Below are positions 31,062-37,732 of a stretch of DNA of 55,466 nucleotides, piece by piece (the stretch's first letter is position 1; each line of letters begins with the position of its first letter). This DNA comes from CG2-30-36-39 sp964433225. GTDB taxonomy: Bacteria; Patescibacteriota; Microgenomatia; UBA1400; PJMF01. The DNA lies in contig CAYSQA010000004.1 of NCBI GenBank assembly GCA_964433225.1, positions 1 through 55,466 of the forward strand. The letters run 5' to 3'. The translations under genes and the position numbers were made by a program. The notes under the pieces were generated by a model. The model was not told the origin of the DNA, did no database searches, and was given only the letters and a program-made list of their open reading frames with translations.

Positions 31062-33221
31062 ATGGCTAAAAAAAGAAGACGTAAAAAAAATCAGCTCAAA
31101 GTGGTGATCCCACCAGAGACAACCAACTCCGTAATGGCAGTGATTTTAATGGTTATTGGAGTAATGATTATGGTTTCTTTTTCTGGTCAGGGCGAGTTAC
31201 TCCAAGAAGTTAATGATTTTTTCAGTCAAAAGCTTGGCTTGGCTATGTTATTTATGCCTTTTGTTTTTATCTCAGCTGGCTTAGCCATGCTTCGAGCCAA
31301 ATGGACTTGGTCTAAGCCACATGTTTTACTGGGTACTTTATTACTAATGTTAGCTACCTTGGGAGTAGGCAAAACTGGTGAGATTGGTGAGGCTTTATTT
31401 ACTAATTTTGCTGTTTTGCTAACGGCTGTTGGTACTTATGTTTTATTTTTGGCAGTAGGAGTGGTGGGTTTTTTGGTCATGACTCGTTGGTCAGTGGCTG
31501 AAGTAGTTAAGTTTTTGGCCAAAAAGAAAACAGATAAAGAGGCTGTTCAAGAGGCTAAAAATTTATTTACTGATGATACAAAAAAGGGCTTTAATTTGCC
31601 CAAATTACATATTCCTGGAATGGGCAAAAAGAATTTTGTGGTCAATGATGCTAGAGAGGTTGAGTTGGCTGAAGATGAGTCTCTTAAGACAAAACCACCG
31701 ATTCCAGATGTTCCTGAAAAAAAACCGGTTGAAGGTCGTAACTTGCTCAAACAGACAGCGATGATGCCCAAAAACACACCAGTACTATGGGAATATCCTC
31801 CTTTAGCTTTACTTTCAAGTAAGCCTGGTGGTAAAGCTCAGCGAGGTGATGTTAAAGCCAATGCCCAAGTGATTGAAAATACCTTAGAATCATTTGGTAT
31901 TAAAGCTTCAGTTGCAGAGGTTAATTATGGTCCAGCTGTAACCCAATATGCTTTAAAAATTACTGAAGGTACTCGCTTATCCAAAATTACCAGTTTAGCC
32001 ACAGATTTAGCTTTGGCATTGGCAGCTCCAACTGGTCAAATTAGAGTTGAGGCACCAATTGCTGGCCGATCTTTGGTTGGTATTGAAGTACCAAATCACT
32101 CTGCTGAGTTTGTTACTTTGAAAGAAATGCTGGCTTCTCAAACCATGAAAGACCACAAATCCAAGCTGGCAGTTTCACTTGGAATTGATGTGGCTGGCAA
32201 ACCAATTGTAGCCGATATTTCAAAGATGCCTCACGTGTTAATTGCTGGTGCGACTGGTTCTGGTAAGTCTGTGGCGATTAATGCTTTTATGAGTTCAATT
32301 TTGTTCCGATCTAGTCCAGACGAAGTTAAGTTTATTTTGGTTGATCCGAAACGAGTAGAGTTAACTGGTTATAATGACATTCCTCATCTATTGACTCCAG
32401 TAATTGTTGAGCCAAGCAAGGTGGTTTCTGCCTTGAAATGGGCAGTGAAGTTAATGGAGGATCGGTATAAGCAATTGGCTGAAGTCGGAGTGAAGAACAT
32501 CGATTCTTACAATGAATTAGCTGGTTTAACTGCGATGCCAAGTGTAGTGATTGTGATCGATGAGTTAGCTGATGTAATGTTGTTTGCTCCCAATGAAGTT
32601 GAAGAAAGTATTACCAGAATCGCGCAAATGGCTCGGGCTGTTGGGATTCATTTAGTGTTGGCCACACAGCGTCCTTCTGTGGATGTGATCACTGGTTTAA
32701 TCAAAGCTAATATCCCCACTAGAATTGCGTTTAATGTTTCTTCTCAGACTGATTCGAGAGTCATTCTTGATGGTCAAGGAGCTGAAAAGTTACTTGGTCG
32801 GGGTGATATGTTGTATTTACCGCCAGACAAAGCTAAGCCGGTTCGTATTCAGGGAACTTATATCTCTGAACATGAAACCAAAGCTTTAACAGATTTCTTG
32901 CGTTCCCAAGGTAAAGAACCAGAATATAAAGAGGAAATCACTACCAAATACAAAGCAGGAACTATCTCTGGGGGATCTGGTGGTACCGCAGGTGAAGATC
33001 GAGATGATTTGTTTTTGGAGGCAGCTAGATTATTTTCCAAATATGACAAAGCTTCTTCTTCACTTATTCAAAGACGTTTATCAGTGGGTTATGCTAGAGC
33101 AGCTAGAATTTTGGATCAGCTTTATGAAGCTGGAATGGTGGGACCACCAGAAGGCAGCAAACCACGTGAGGTTTATTTACAGAAAATCCAGGAGTTTTTA
33201 AGTACCCAAACTGGAGAGTAA
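31062..33221 (+). CDS. ftsK: DNA translocase FtsK/SpoIIIE
   Basis: The 719-aa protein pumps chromosomal DNA through the division septum. The N-terminus is Lys/Arg-rich and followed by four hydrophobic segments (about 20-140). A short linker leads to the motor: Walker A GATGSGKSVAINA (about 395-407), FILVDPKRVELTGY and Walker B VIVIDELADVM. LATQRPSVDVITG is a FtsK signature. The C-terminal gamma winged helix (LFLEAARLFSKYDKASSSLIQRRLSVGYARAARILD) would recognise KOPS-like sequences. The 3' end overlaps the convergent GIY-YIG gene by 24 nt. Confidence 0.96.
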   Translation: MAKKRRRKKNQLKVVIPPETTNSVMAVILMVIGVMIMVSFSGQGELLQEVNDFFSQKLGLAMLFMPFVFISAGLAMLRAKWTWSKPHVLLGTLLLMLATLGVGKTGEIGEALFTNFAVLLTAVGTYVLFLAVGVVGFLVMTRWSVAEVVKFLAKKKTDKEAVQEAKNLFTDDTKKGFNLPKLHIPGMGKKNFVVNDAREVELAEDESLKTKPPIPDVPEKKPVEGRNLLKQTAMMPKNTPVLWEYPPLALLSSKPGGKAQRGDVKANAQVIENTLESFGIKASVAEVNYGPAVTQYALKITEGTRLSKITSLATDLALALAAPTGQIRVEAPIAGRSLVGIEVPNHSAEFVTLKEMLASQTMKDHKSKLAVSLGIDVAGKPIVADISKMPHVLIAGATGSGKSVAINAFMSSILFRSSPDEVKFILVDPKRVELTGYNDIPHLLTPVIVEPSKVVSALKWAVKLMEDRYKQLAEVGVKNIDSYNELAGLTAMPSVVIVIDELADVMLFAPNEVEESITRIAQMARAVGIHLVLATQRPSVDVITGLIKANIPTRIAFNVSSQTDSRVILDGQGAEKLLGRGDMLYLPPDKAKPVRIQGTYISEHETKALTDFLRSQGKEPEYKEEITTKYKAGTISGGSGGTAGEDRDDLFLEAARLFSKYDKASSSLIQRRLSVGYARAARILDQLYEAGMVGPPEGSKPREVYLQKIQEFLSTQTGE

Positions 33222-33450
33222 TTTTAATTTTGCTGATTTGGTTAATTTTTTGATGGCGGCTTCCCTTTGGCTAGCAGTGGATCTATCAGCGCATTTTTCT
33301 TGGTAAATTAAGGTTACAGGACTTCTGCCTTTGGTATATTTGGCACCTTTACCCGCATTGTGTTTATTAATTCTGGTTGCTAGATTATCGGAAATGCCAG
33401 TATAGAGAGTGTTATCAGCACAGCGAACAATATAAACGAACCAAGGTTTA
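33198..33450 (-). CDS. GIY-YIG nuclease-domain protein (partial, cut by assembly gap)
   Basis: The minus strand is open from the N run at 33451 down to a TAA at 33198-33200 and encodes 83 visible residues. KPWFVYIVRCADNTLYTGIS is the GIY-YIG motif (here VYI and YTG), followed by NLATRINKHNAGKGAKYT with the conserved Arg, and RSPVTLIYQE and SQREAAIKKL. This matches the small stand-alone UPF0213/YhbQ type of about 85-100 aa, so only a few N-terminal residues are missing in the gap. The cellular role of this family is unclear. Confidence 0.85.
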
Positions 33451-33550
33451 NNNNNNNNNNNNNNNNNNNNNNNNNNNNNNNNNNNNNNNNNNNNNNNNNN
33501 NNNNNNNNNNNNNNNNNNNNNNNNNNNNNNNNNNNNNNNNNNNNNNNNNN
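33451..33550. other. assembly gap (100 N)
   Basis: Exactly 100 N bases suggest a scaffold gap of unknown true size. It hides the 5' end of the GIY-YIG gene and anything between it and tmRNA. Confidence 0.97.
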
Positions 33551-33555
33551 TTTTT

Positions 33556-33966
33556 TGGTGGAGATGGGGGGCAATGAACCCCCGTCCGTGAACTCACGTT
33601 TTGCCAACTTCTACAGACTTAGAAAATCTTTGATATTTCTTAAGAGGTAAACTTTCAAACCTTCCTTAAGAAATCTACACAAATTGCTTCGAAAAATAGC
33701 GTGTAATTATATTTTTCTGCACATCGACTAGGTTGTTACCCACAAGGTTCCGTCAATGAGAGCCCTCTTGTGAATACCAGTTAAGCGTAAAGCTGAGCTG
33801 GAGTTGCAAAAGCGGATTTGAAACCGGTAACGGCTTCATTTACGAAATTAGCAACTTTGCTGCGCAATGAATTGGCAGTTGTGTTTTTGACCCTGTTTTA
33901 CATCTTTCTTGGTCAAAGATGGTCTGCAATTGGTAAAGAGCGGTTACGTCGATGCTGTACATCCCC
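33556..33966 (-). ncRNA. ssrA: tmRNA (SsrA) with a long tag reading frame
   Basis: tmRNA rescues stalled ribosomes and tags the incomplete protein. On the minus strand the 5' end GGGGATG (33966-33960) pairs with CATCTCC before ACCA at the 3' end (33556), an acceptor stem with the G3-U70 alanine identity pair. The T arm is GGGGG-TTCATTG-CCCCC. CCA is encoded. The tag frame ends at the TAA 33781-33783. If the resume codon follows GGGTC as in E. coli, it is AAA at 33886-33888, giving 35 codons beginning KNTTAN and ending ATPAQLYA. The ending is hydrophobic and alanine-terminal as in other degrons, but LYA is not the usual ALAA and the tag is long (most are 8-15 codons). Confidence 0.95.
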
Positions 33967-33977
33967 GTAGAAAAAGA

Positions 33978-34006
33978 ATTATATATTTTTTGCCAGTAAA
34001 ACTCAA
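33978..34006 (-). promoter_or_regulatory. ssrA promoter
   Basis: On the minus strand TTGAGT (34001-34006) and TATAAT (33978-33983) are 17 nt apart. The -10 ends 11 nt before the mature tmRNA 5' end. Confidence 0.8.
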
Positions 34007-34046
34007 GAGCAATATCCTATAATCATTTGATTAAAAAATCATAGTG

Positions 34047-34055
34047 TGGTATAAT
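34047..34055 (+). promoter_or_regulatory. extended -10 promoter of the unrecognised RNA
   Basis: TG-G-TATAAT is a perfect extended -10 lying in the ssrA upstream region, divergent from ssrA. Transcription should start near 34062. Confidence 0.6.
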
Positions 34056-34061
34056 TTCTTT

Positions 34062-34173
34062 TATAACAGAAATTGCGAGGGCACAAGTGCTTTCGCTCCC
34101 AAGTAACGATTCCTGGTGGAAAGGCCAGGATGGACACCAAGCTGAGCCGAAAGCGAAGAGGTGCTCTTTTTAT
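34062..34173 (+). ncRNA. unrecognised structured RNA (sRNA or leader element)
   Basis: No convincing protein frame fits here. Nested helices are visible: AGGGCAC (34078-34084) with GTGCTCT (34161-34167), GCTTTCG (34089-34095) with CGAAAGC (34148-34154), and TCCTGG with CCAGGA (about 34111-34130) at the tip. The outer 3' strand runs directly into TTTTT, like an intrinsic terminator. A compact ~105-nt RNA is therefore predicted. The core motifs of SRP RNA (GGUCAGG..GGAAGGAAGCAGCC), RNase P, 6S and common riboswitches were looked for and not found. It could be a free small RNA or a terminating leader for the gene at 34243. Confidence 0.45.
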
Positions 34174-34181
34174 TTCAGACC

Positions 34182-34206
34182 CGATCTTTTTCGTTAGAAA
34201 AAGTCG
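34182..34206 (+). promoter_or_regulatory. hairpin in the leader of the 34243 gene
   Basis: CGA-T-CTTTTTC, loop GTTA, GAAAAAG-TCG form a 10-bp stem with one bulge, 37 nt before the ATG. Confidence 0.5.
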
Positions 34207-34242
34207 CTGGTATGAAAGATACATAGTGATTTAAAAAAAGCA

Positions 34243-35028
34243 ATGTCTGAATTACAAATTTTCCCCCAAGAATATGAAGCTTTAATTTTTGCTACTAGCC
34301 ACAAGGAACTAGCACCTTTGGCTATGGCGTTACTTGGTTTATCTGAAGAAAGAATTGATTTTATTGATCCGGAAAAACCATCTGATCAAGTTGAGTTTCA
34401 GCCCGAACCGGCTAGTGAGAATCCTTTTGAAGCAGTTTTATTCAAACTCAGAAGAGTTTTGGAACATTTAAAACCAGAAAAACAAGAAAAAAATTTGGCT
34501 TTTTATGCTTCTGATGTTGCTTTCGCAGCCAATGGTCAACATTTTTTGAAACCCAGCAGGAATGGAGAAATTCAAGATTTGGGAAAAGTTCACCAGGAGA
34601 TTTTTTCAAGATACAACCAACCTTTTTTAGCTAGTTGGGATGTGGTGTTTGGTGTGGCCGATAAACAAGGGATCACTATGGGCGATATCAAAATTGAAGC
34701 AGATTATCCAGCTTTGACGATGACTGAAGTTGTGACTAATTTTTCTGAAAACATGAATCCAGGGCTAGATATGGTAGGCATTGGTATAGATAAAAGGTTG
34801 GAGTTTAGGTTGTATTTGGAAAATGACACCGAACCATTTTTAATTAATGATTCTGATGGTTATTATTTACTTTATCAATTTATTGTTCAAAAAATTCCTA
34901 CAGCCGAGATGATTCATAATTTGCTTCGGCAAGAGGTTAGACAGAAACCAGACGCTTATGGTCTTTTTGCTCAAGGATTTTTATCAATTCAAACATTTAA
35001 ACTGACTGATTCACCCCTCATGAGCTAA
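34243..35028 (+). CDS. hypothetical protein, possibly Maf-like
   Basis: The 261-aa soluble protein opens with YEALIFATSHKELAPLAMALLGL, loosely like the ASxSPRRxELL start of Maf nucleotide pyrophosphatases. FYASDVAFAANGQHFLKPSRN could match the Maf segment DTVVxxxGxxxGKP, with Asp for the key acidic residue. SWDVVFGVADKQG may correspond to the following strand. The resemblance is weak, the protein is longer than Maf (about 190-200 aa), and the basic motif is lost, so I keep function open. It follows the unrecognised RNA and overlaps comFC at its 3' end by 18 nt. Confidence 0.6.
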   Translation: MSELQIFPQEYEALIFATSHKELAPLAMALLGLSEERIDFIDPEKPSDQVEFQPEPASENPFEAVLFKLRRVLEHLKPEKQEKNLAFYASDVAFAANGQHFLKPSRNGEIQDLGKVHQEIFSRYNQPFLASWDVVFGVADKQGITMGDIKIEADYPALTMTEVVTNFSENMNPGLDMVGIGIDKRLEFRLYLENDTEPFLINDSDGYYLLYQFIVQKIPTAEMIHNLLRQEVRQKPDAYGLFAQGFLSIQTFKLTDSPLMS

Positions 35029-35655
35029 AGTCATCAGTTGAATTTTATTGATTTTCAAAGGTTCTAAAAGTTTTAAACAATTAGCAAAAGTAGCCCCACT
35101 GGTGACCACATCATCAATAATTAATAATTGTTTGTTTTTTAAAAAAGACAAATCTTGATGTTTTAACTTAAAAACATTTTGGGTAACTTCTGCTCTAACT
35201 TGTTGATTTTTGGTCGAGGCTAAACTTTGAGTGTGAAATTTTCTATAAAACAAATTAATGACTGGTTTATTAATTAATAAACTTAATTCTTTGGCAATTA
35301 GTTCGGTCTGATTAAAGCCTCTGAGTCTTTGTTTTTTAGGATGCAAAGGGATATAAGTGAGGTAGTCAAGTTGAGCAGAAAACTTAAGATGTTTGTAGAG
35401 TAACTGAGCTAGAGTTGGAGCTAACTCATAAATGCCTTGATATTTATATTTTTTAATTACACTGGCTAGTGGATCAACATAAAATCCTACGGCTTGAAGA
35501 TTAGTTTGATAATAGGTAAGAGATTCCAACTGAGGAGAAAAATAAAGAAAATCAATTTGGTTTTGACAGGCTGGACAAAATAAAGAGCTCTCTTTTTGGC
35601 AAATCACACAAGCCTGAGGAAAAAGCAGTTTGAAGAGGTTTAGTAGCAAGGGCAC
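35011..35655 (-). CDS. comFC: ComF-family phosphoribosyltransferase-like protein
   Basis: The protein is about 214 aa from a GTG at 35655; the frame stays open upstream into the tRNA gene, so that start is a choice, and a TTG six bases downstream is also possible. Near the N-terminus CVICQ..CPAC is a zinc-binding knuckle. PLHPKKQRLRGFNQTELIAKEL is the ComF signature and LLIIDDVVTSGAT (about 188-200) is the PRPP-binding loop. ComFC assists uptake of single-stranded DNA in competent bacteria. It is directly downstream of tRNA-Val with no clear promoter between them, so they are probably co-transcribed. Confidence 0.85.
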   Translation of the reverse strand: MPLLLNLFKLLFPQACVICQKESSLFCPACQNQIDFLYFSPQLESLTYYQTNLQAVGFYVDPLASVIKKYKYQGIYELAPTLAQLLYKHLKFSAQLDYLTYIPLHPKKQRLRGFNQTELIAKELSLLINKPVINLFYRKFHTQSLASTKNQQVRAEVTQNVFKLKHQDLSFLKNKQLLIIDDVVTSGATFANCLKLLEPLKINKIQLMTLAHEG

Positions 35656-35690
35656 AAAGTTAATAATAAAAAAAATTTGTGACTTAATTG

Positions 35691-35764
35691 TGGCCAATAC
35701 TGGACTCGAACCAGTGACCTCACGAATGTGAATCGTGCGCTCTAACCAACTGAGCTAATTGGCC
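35691..35764 (-). tRNA. tRNA-Val (CAC)
   Basis: On the minus strand GGCCAAT (35764-35758) pairs with ATTGGCC. The D arm is GCTCAGTTGGTTAGAGC. The anticodon stem is CACGA/TCGTG around TTCACAT, so the anticodon is CAC (codon GUG). The T arm is ACTGG-TTCGAGT-CCAGT. The discriminator is A and the next bases are CAA, so CCA is not encoded and must be added. All stems are intact. Confidence 0.93.
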
Positions 35765-35775
35765 TGATGCCCAGT

Positions 35776-35781
35776 ATTATA
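35776..35781 (-). promoter_or_regulatory. -10 element of tRNA-Val
   Basis: TATAAT on the minus strand lies 11 nt before the tRNA 5' end. The -35 region is poor. Confidence 0.55.
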
Positions 35782-35835
35782 AAGCACAACTGACCAAAGT
35801 GAATCGCTGACTCCTAAAATTTAAGTTTGTCAGGG

Positions 35836-35841
35836 TATAAT
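35836..35841 (+). promoter_or_regulatory. -10 element of the yqeY-rodZ unit
   Basis: GGTATAATG precedes a leader of about 30 nt ending in GAAAGGA, a good ribosome binding site 5 nt before the ATG. Confidence 0.55.
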
Positions 35842-35877
35842 GATTGTTAATTGACCAAAAATATTTAGAAAGGACTT

Positions 35878-36318
35878 ATGTCTTTAAAAGATGACTTAAT
35901 GCAACAAATGAAAGAGGCAATGAAGGCTAAAGATACCGAGACTTTGGGCACGATTAGGTTGTTACGTTCAGAAATTAAAAACTTTGAGATTGACAATGGT
36001 GAACAAGATGACGCTGGGGTACAAAAAATCGTCGCCAGAATGATCAAGCAATGGAAAGATGCAATTAATGATTATAAGGCTGGTGGTAGAGAAGATTTAG
36101 TAGCTGAAGCTCAACAAAAACTAAAGGTTTTAGAAAAATTTTTACCAGCGCAAATGTCTGAAGAGGAAGTTAGAAAGTTAGTGGCAGAAGTGGTGGCTAG
36201 TGCTGGGGCTGATGCTAAACCTGGCCCTGTGACAGGCATGGTAATGAAGAAAGTAGCCGGTAAAGCTGATGGTGGGCTGGTAGCCAAATTAGTTAAAGAA
36301 TTATTAGCTCAATTTTAA
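35878..36318 (+). CDS. yqeY: YqeY/GatB-tail domain protein
   Basis: The 146-aa helical protein matches YqeY: MSLKDDLMQQMKEAMKAKD, then TLGTIRLLRSEIKNFEID, KQWKDAINDYKAGGREDL and EKFLPAQMSEEEV. The domain resembles the tRNA-binding tail of GatB; a role in tRNA-linked metabolism is assumed for the family. A RodZ-like gene follows 12 nt later. Confidence 0.9.
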   Translation: MSLKDDLMQQMKEAMKAKDTETLGTIRLLRSEIKNFEIDNGEQDDAGVQKIVARMIKQWKDAINDYKAGGREDLVAEAQQKLKVLEKFLPAQMSEEEVRKLVAEVVASAGADAKPGPVTGMVMKKVAGKADGGLVAKLVKELLAQF

Positions 36319-36330
36319 ATAAGAGGTCTT

Positions 36331-36978
36331 ATGATTCAACAGACCAAAACAGTTGGTGAGTTACTCAAGATGGAACGGGAGAAACGGCGAATTTCCCGGA
36401 CTCAGTTAGCTCAAGAAATTAGAGTCAAAGAAGGCTTTATTCATGCTTTAGAAGAAAACCGTTTTGAGGATTTGCCTGCTGCTGTGTTTGTTAAAGGCTA
36501 TATCAAGGCTTACGCTAGAATTTTGAACTTTGATCCAGAACCAATGCTAGCTTTATTGCGGCGTGACTTTAAGGAGAGTGCCAAAGGCCAGTTGATTCCT
36601 CACGAATTTCTAAAACCAGTTCTAAAGTCTGGTTCTTGGTCTTCAGTGAGATTTACCTTATTGGGTGGAGTAGGTGTTTTTTTAATTTTATTTACTTACA
36701 TTGCGATTAGATGGTATTCGTTTATTTCTCCACCCAAGATCACAATTAGCTCACCGGCAGAAAATGAGGTAGTTTCTCCTCAAGTTACAGTACAAGGAGT
36801 TACTGAACCAGAAACAAGATTGTTGATTAATGCTCAACCAGTGCCAGTTCGGGCTGATGGTTTTTTTGAAACCAATCTCACTTTGCCGAACGAAGGGATG
36901 TCAACGATTACGATTGAAGCAATTGATCGCCAGGAAAAGAAAAATACGCAGCAACGAACAGTCTTTGTTCGCTTTTAA
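36331..36978 (+). CDS. RodZ-like cell-shape protein
   Basis: The 215-aa protein has an N-terminal helix-turn-helix (about 7-72; GELLKMEREKRRISRTQLAQEIRVKEGFIHALEENRFEDLPA), then FVKGYIKAYAR typical of RodZ, one transmembrane helix (about 109-130), and an extracytoplasmic Ig-like beta domain (ITISSPAENEVVSPQVTVQGVTEP). In known bacteria RodZ links MreB to the envelope. No mreB is in this window, though an actin-like domain is encoded at 39690. Confidence 0.85.
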   Translation: MIQQTKTVGELLKMEREKRRISRTQLAQEIRVKEGFIHALEENRFEDLPAAVFVKGYIKAYARILNFDPEPMLALLRRDFKESAKGQLIPHEFLKPVLKSGSWSSVRFTLLGGVGVFLILFTYIAIRWYSFISPPKITISSPAENEVVSPQVTVQGVTEPETRLLINAQPVPVRADGFFETNLTLPNEGMSTITIEAIDRQEKKNTQQRTVFVRF

Positions 36979-36988
36979 ATTAATCAGC

Positions 36989-37020
36989 CCTTCCCTCAAG
37001 TTAGGTTCGGAAGGTTTTTT
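36989..37020 (+). terminator. terminator after the RodZ-like gene
   Basis: CCTTCC (36989-36994) pairs with GGAAGG (37009-37014), followed by six T. Confidence 0.8.
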
Positions 37021-37021
37021 A

Positions 37022-37045
37022 TGTTAAGATAAACAAGTCTTAACA
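37022..37045 (+). promoter_or_regulatory. extended -10 overlapping an inverted repeat
   Basis: TG-T-TAAGAT lies within GTTAAGA (37023-37029), TAAACAAG, TCTTAAC (37038-37044), a perfect 7-bp dyad over the -10. It may be an operator. A leader with AAAGG leads to the ATG at 37065. Confidence 0.5.
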
Positions 37046-37064
37046 ATCAAGAAAGGTTGTGTTT

Positions 37065-37346
37065 ATGGAAACAATTCTTCCAACAGTTTTAAGTGTGGTG
37101 GCTATTTTATTAACGATTATCTTATCGATAGTTGGGGTTCAAATTTTTCTTGTGTTGACTGAAGTAAAAAAAACTTTACATAAAGTTAATACTACGATTG
37201 ATCAAGCTGAAGCCAAGATTAATGCCTTGGTTGCTCCTTTGCAAAACCTAGGTGGTTTGGCTAGTGGTTTGCAAACTGGAGTGAAGGTATTTGAGTCTTT
37301 CACTGGGTGGTTAGCAAAAAGAAAAAATGACACAAAGAAAAAATAA
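37065..37346 (+). CDS. small membrane protein, YtxG/DUF948-like
   Basis: The 93-aa protein has one N-terminal transmembrane helix (about 4-30) and an amphipathic region (EVKKTLHKVNTTIDQAEAKINALVAPL), the pattern of DUF948/YtxG proteins. The ATG at 37065 follows AAAGG; a GTG two codons earlier is less well placed. It overlaps the YtxH-like gene by 20 nt, the usual pairing. Confidence 0.75.
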   Translation: METILPTVLSVVAILLTIILSIVGVQIFLVLTEVKKTLHKVNTTIDQAEAKINALVAPLQNLGGLASGLQTGVKVFESFTGWLAKRKNDTKKK

Positions 37347-37662
37347 TTTTTCTGAGCAAACGTTCATGACTGGTTTTGGCGTCGGTTTGGCTGCTGGTGC
37401 TATTGGTATGTATTTGTTTGGCACTGACGAAGGTAGTAAATTAAGGCAAGAACTTAAAGATTATTGGCAAGAGGCCGTCAAGGATTTATTAGCTGAAGGG
37501 ACCATTGAGAATGCTGAACAAGACTTATGGGCATTATTTAAGGATATTTTAAATCAGGCTGTTGGTGACATTGAGTCCCTAAAACTAGATAAGGCAGCCA
37601 AAACAAAAGCTGTTTCAGTTACCAGAGCGCAAAAGAAACAAAATCTTTTTAAAGGAGTTTAA
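37327..37662 (+). CDS. YtxH-like protein
   Basis: The 111-aa protein has a Gly-rich transmembrane segment (TGFGVGLAAGAIGMYLFGTDEGSKLR, about 15-40), the YtxH signature, and an acidic/Lys-rich helical tail. YtxH proteins are stress-related membrane proteins of unclear mechanism. It is coupled to the upstream gene by overlap. Confidence 0.75.
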   Translation: MTQRKNNFSEQTFMTGFGVGLAAGAIGMYLFGTDEGSKLRQELKDYWQEAVKDLLAEGTIENAEQDLWALFKDILNQAVGDIESLKLDKAAKTKAVSVTRAQKKQNLFKGV

Positions 37663-37714
37663 TAGCTTGCTAGTAAAACAACTAGTTCTTATTTCGCTAA
37701 AAATTTAATTCTCC

Positions 37715-37723
37715 TGGTATAAT
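37715..37723 (+). promoter_or_regulatory. extended -10 promoter of alaS
   Basis: TG-G-TATAAT ends 9 nt before the ATG at 37733. A leaderless or nearly leaderless alaS mRNA is predicted. Confidence 0.6.
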
Positions 37724-37732
37724 CTTTACATC

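Noticed and set aside
33380..33607. A 75-aa frame running through the N gap
   Set aside because: Most residues come from N bases; the sequence on either side is better explained by the GIY-YIG gene and tmRNA.
34141..34160. A hammerhead ribozyme core (CTGA ... GAAA)
   Set aside because: CTGAGCCGAAAGC lacks the GA of CUGANGA and has no stem II between the two motifs.
34062..34173. Identification of the structured RNA as SRP RNA (4.5S)
   Set aside because: The size and position would fit, but the conserved S-domain core (GGAA tetraloop with GCAGCC) is not visible.
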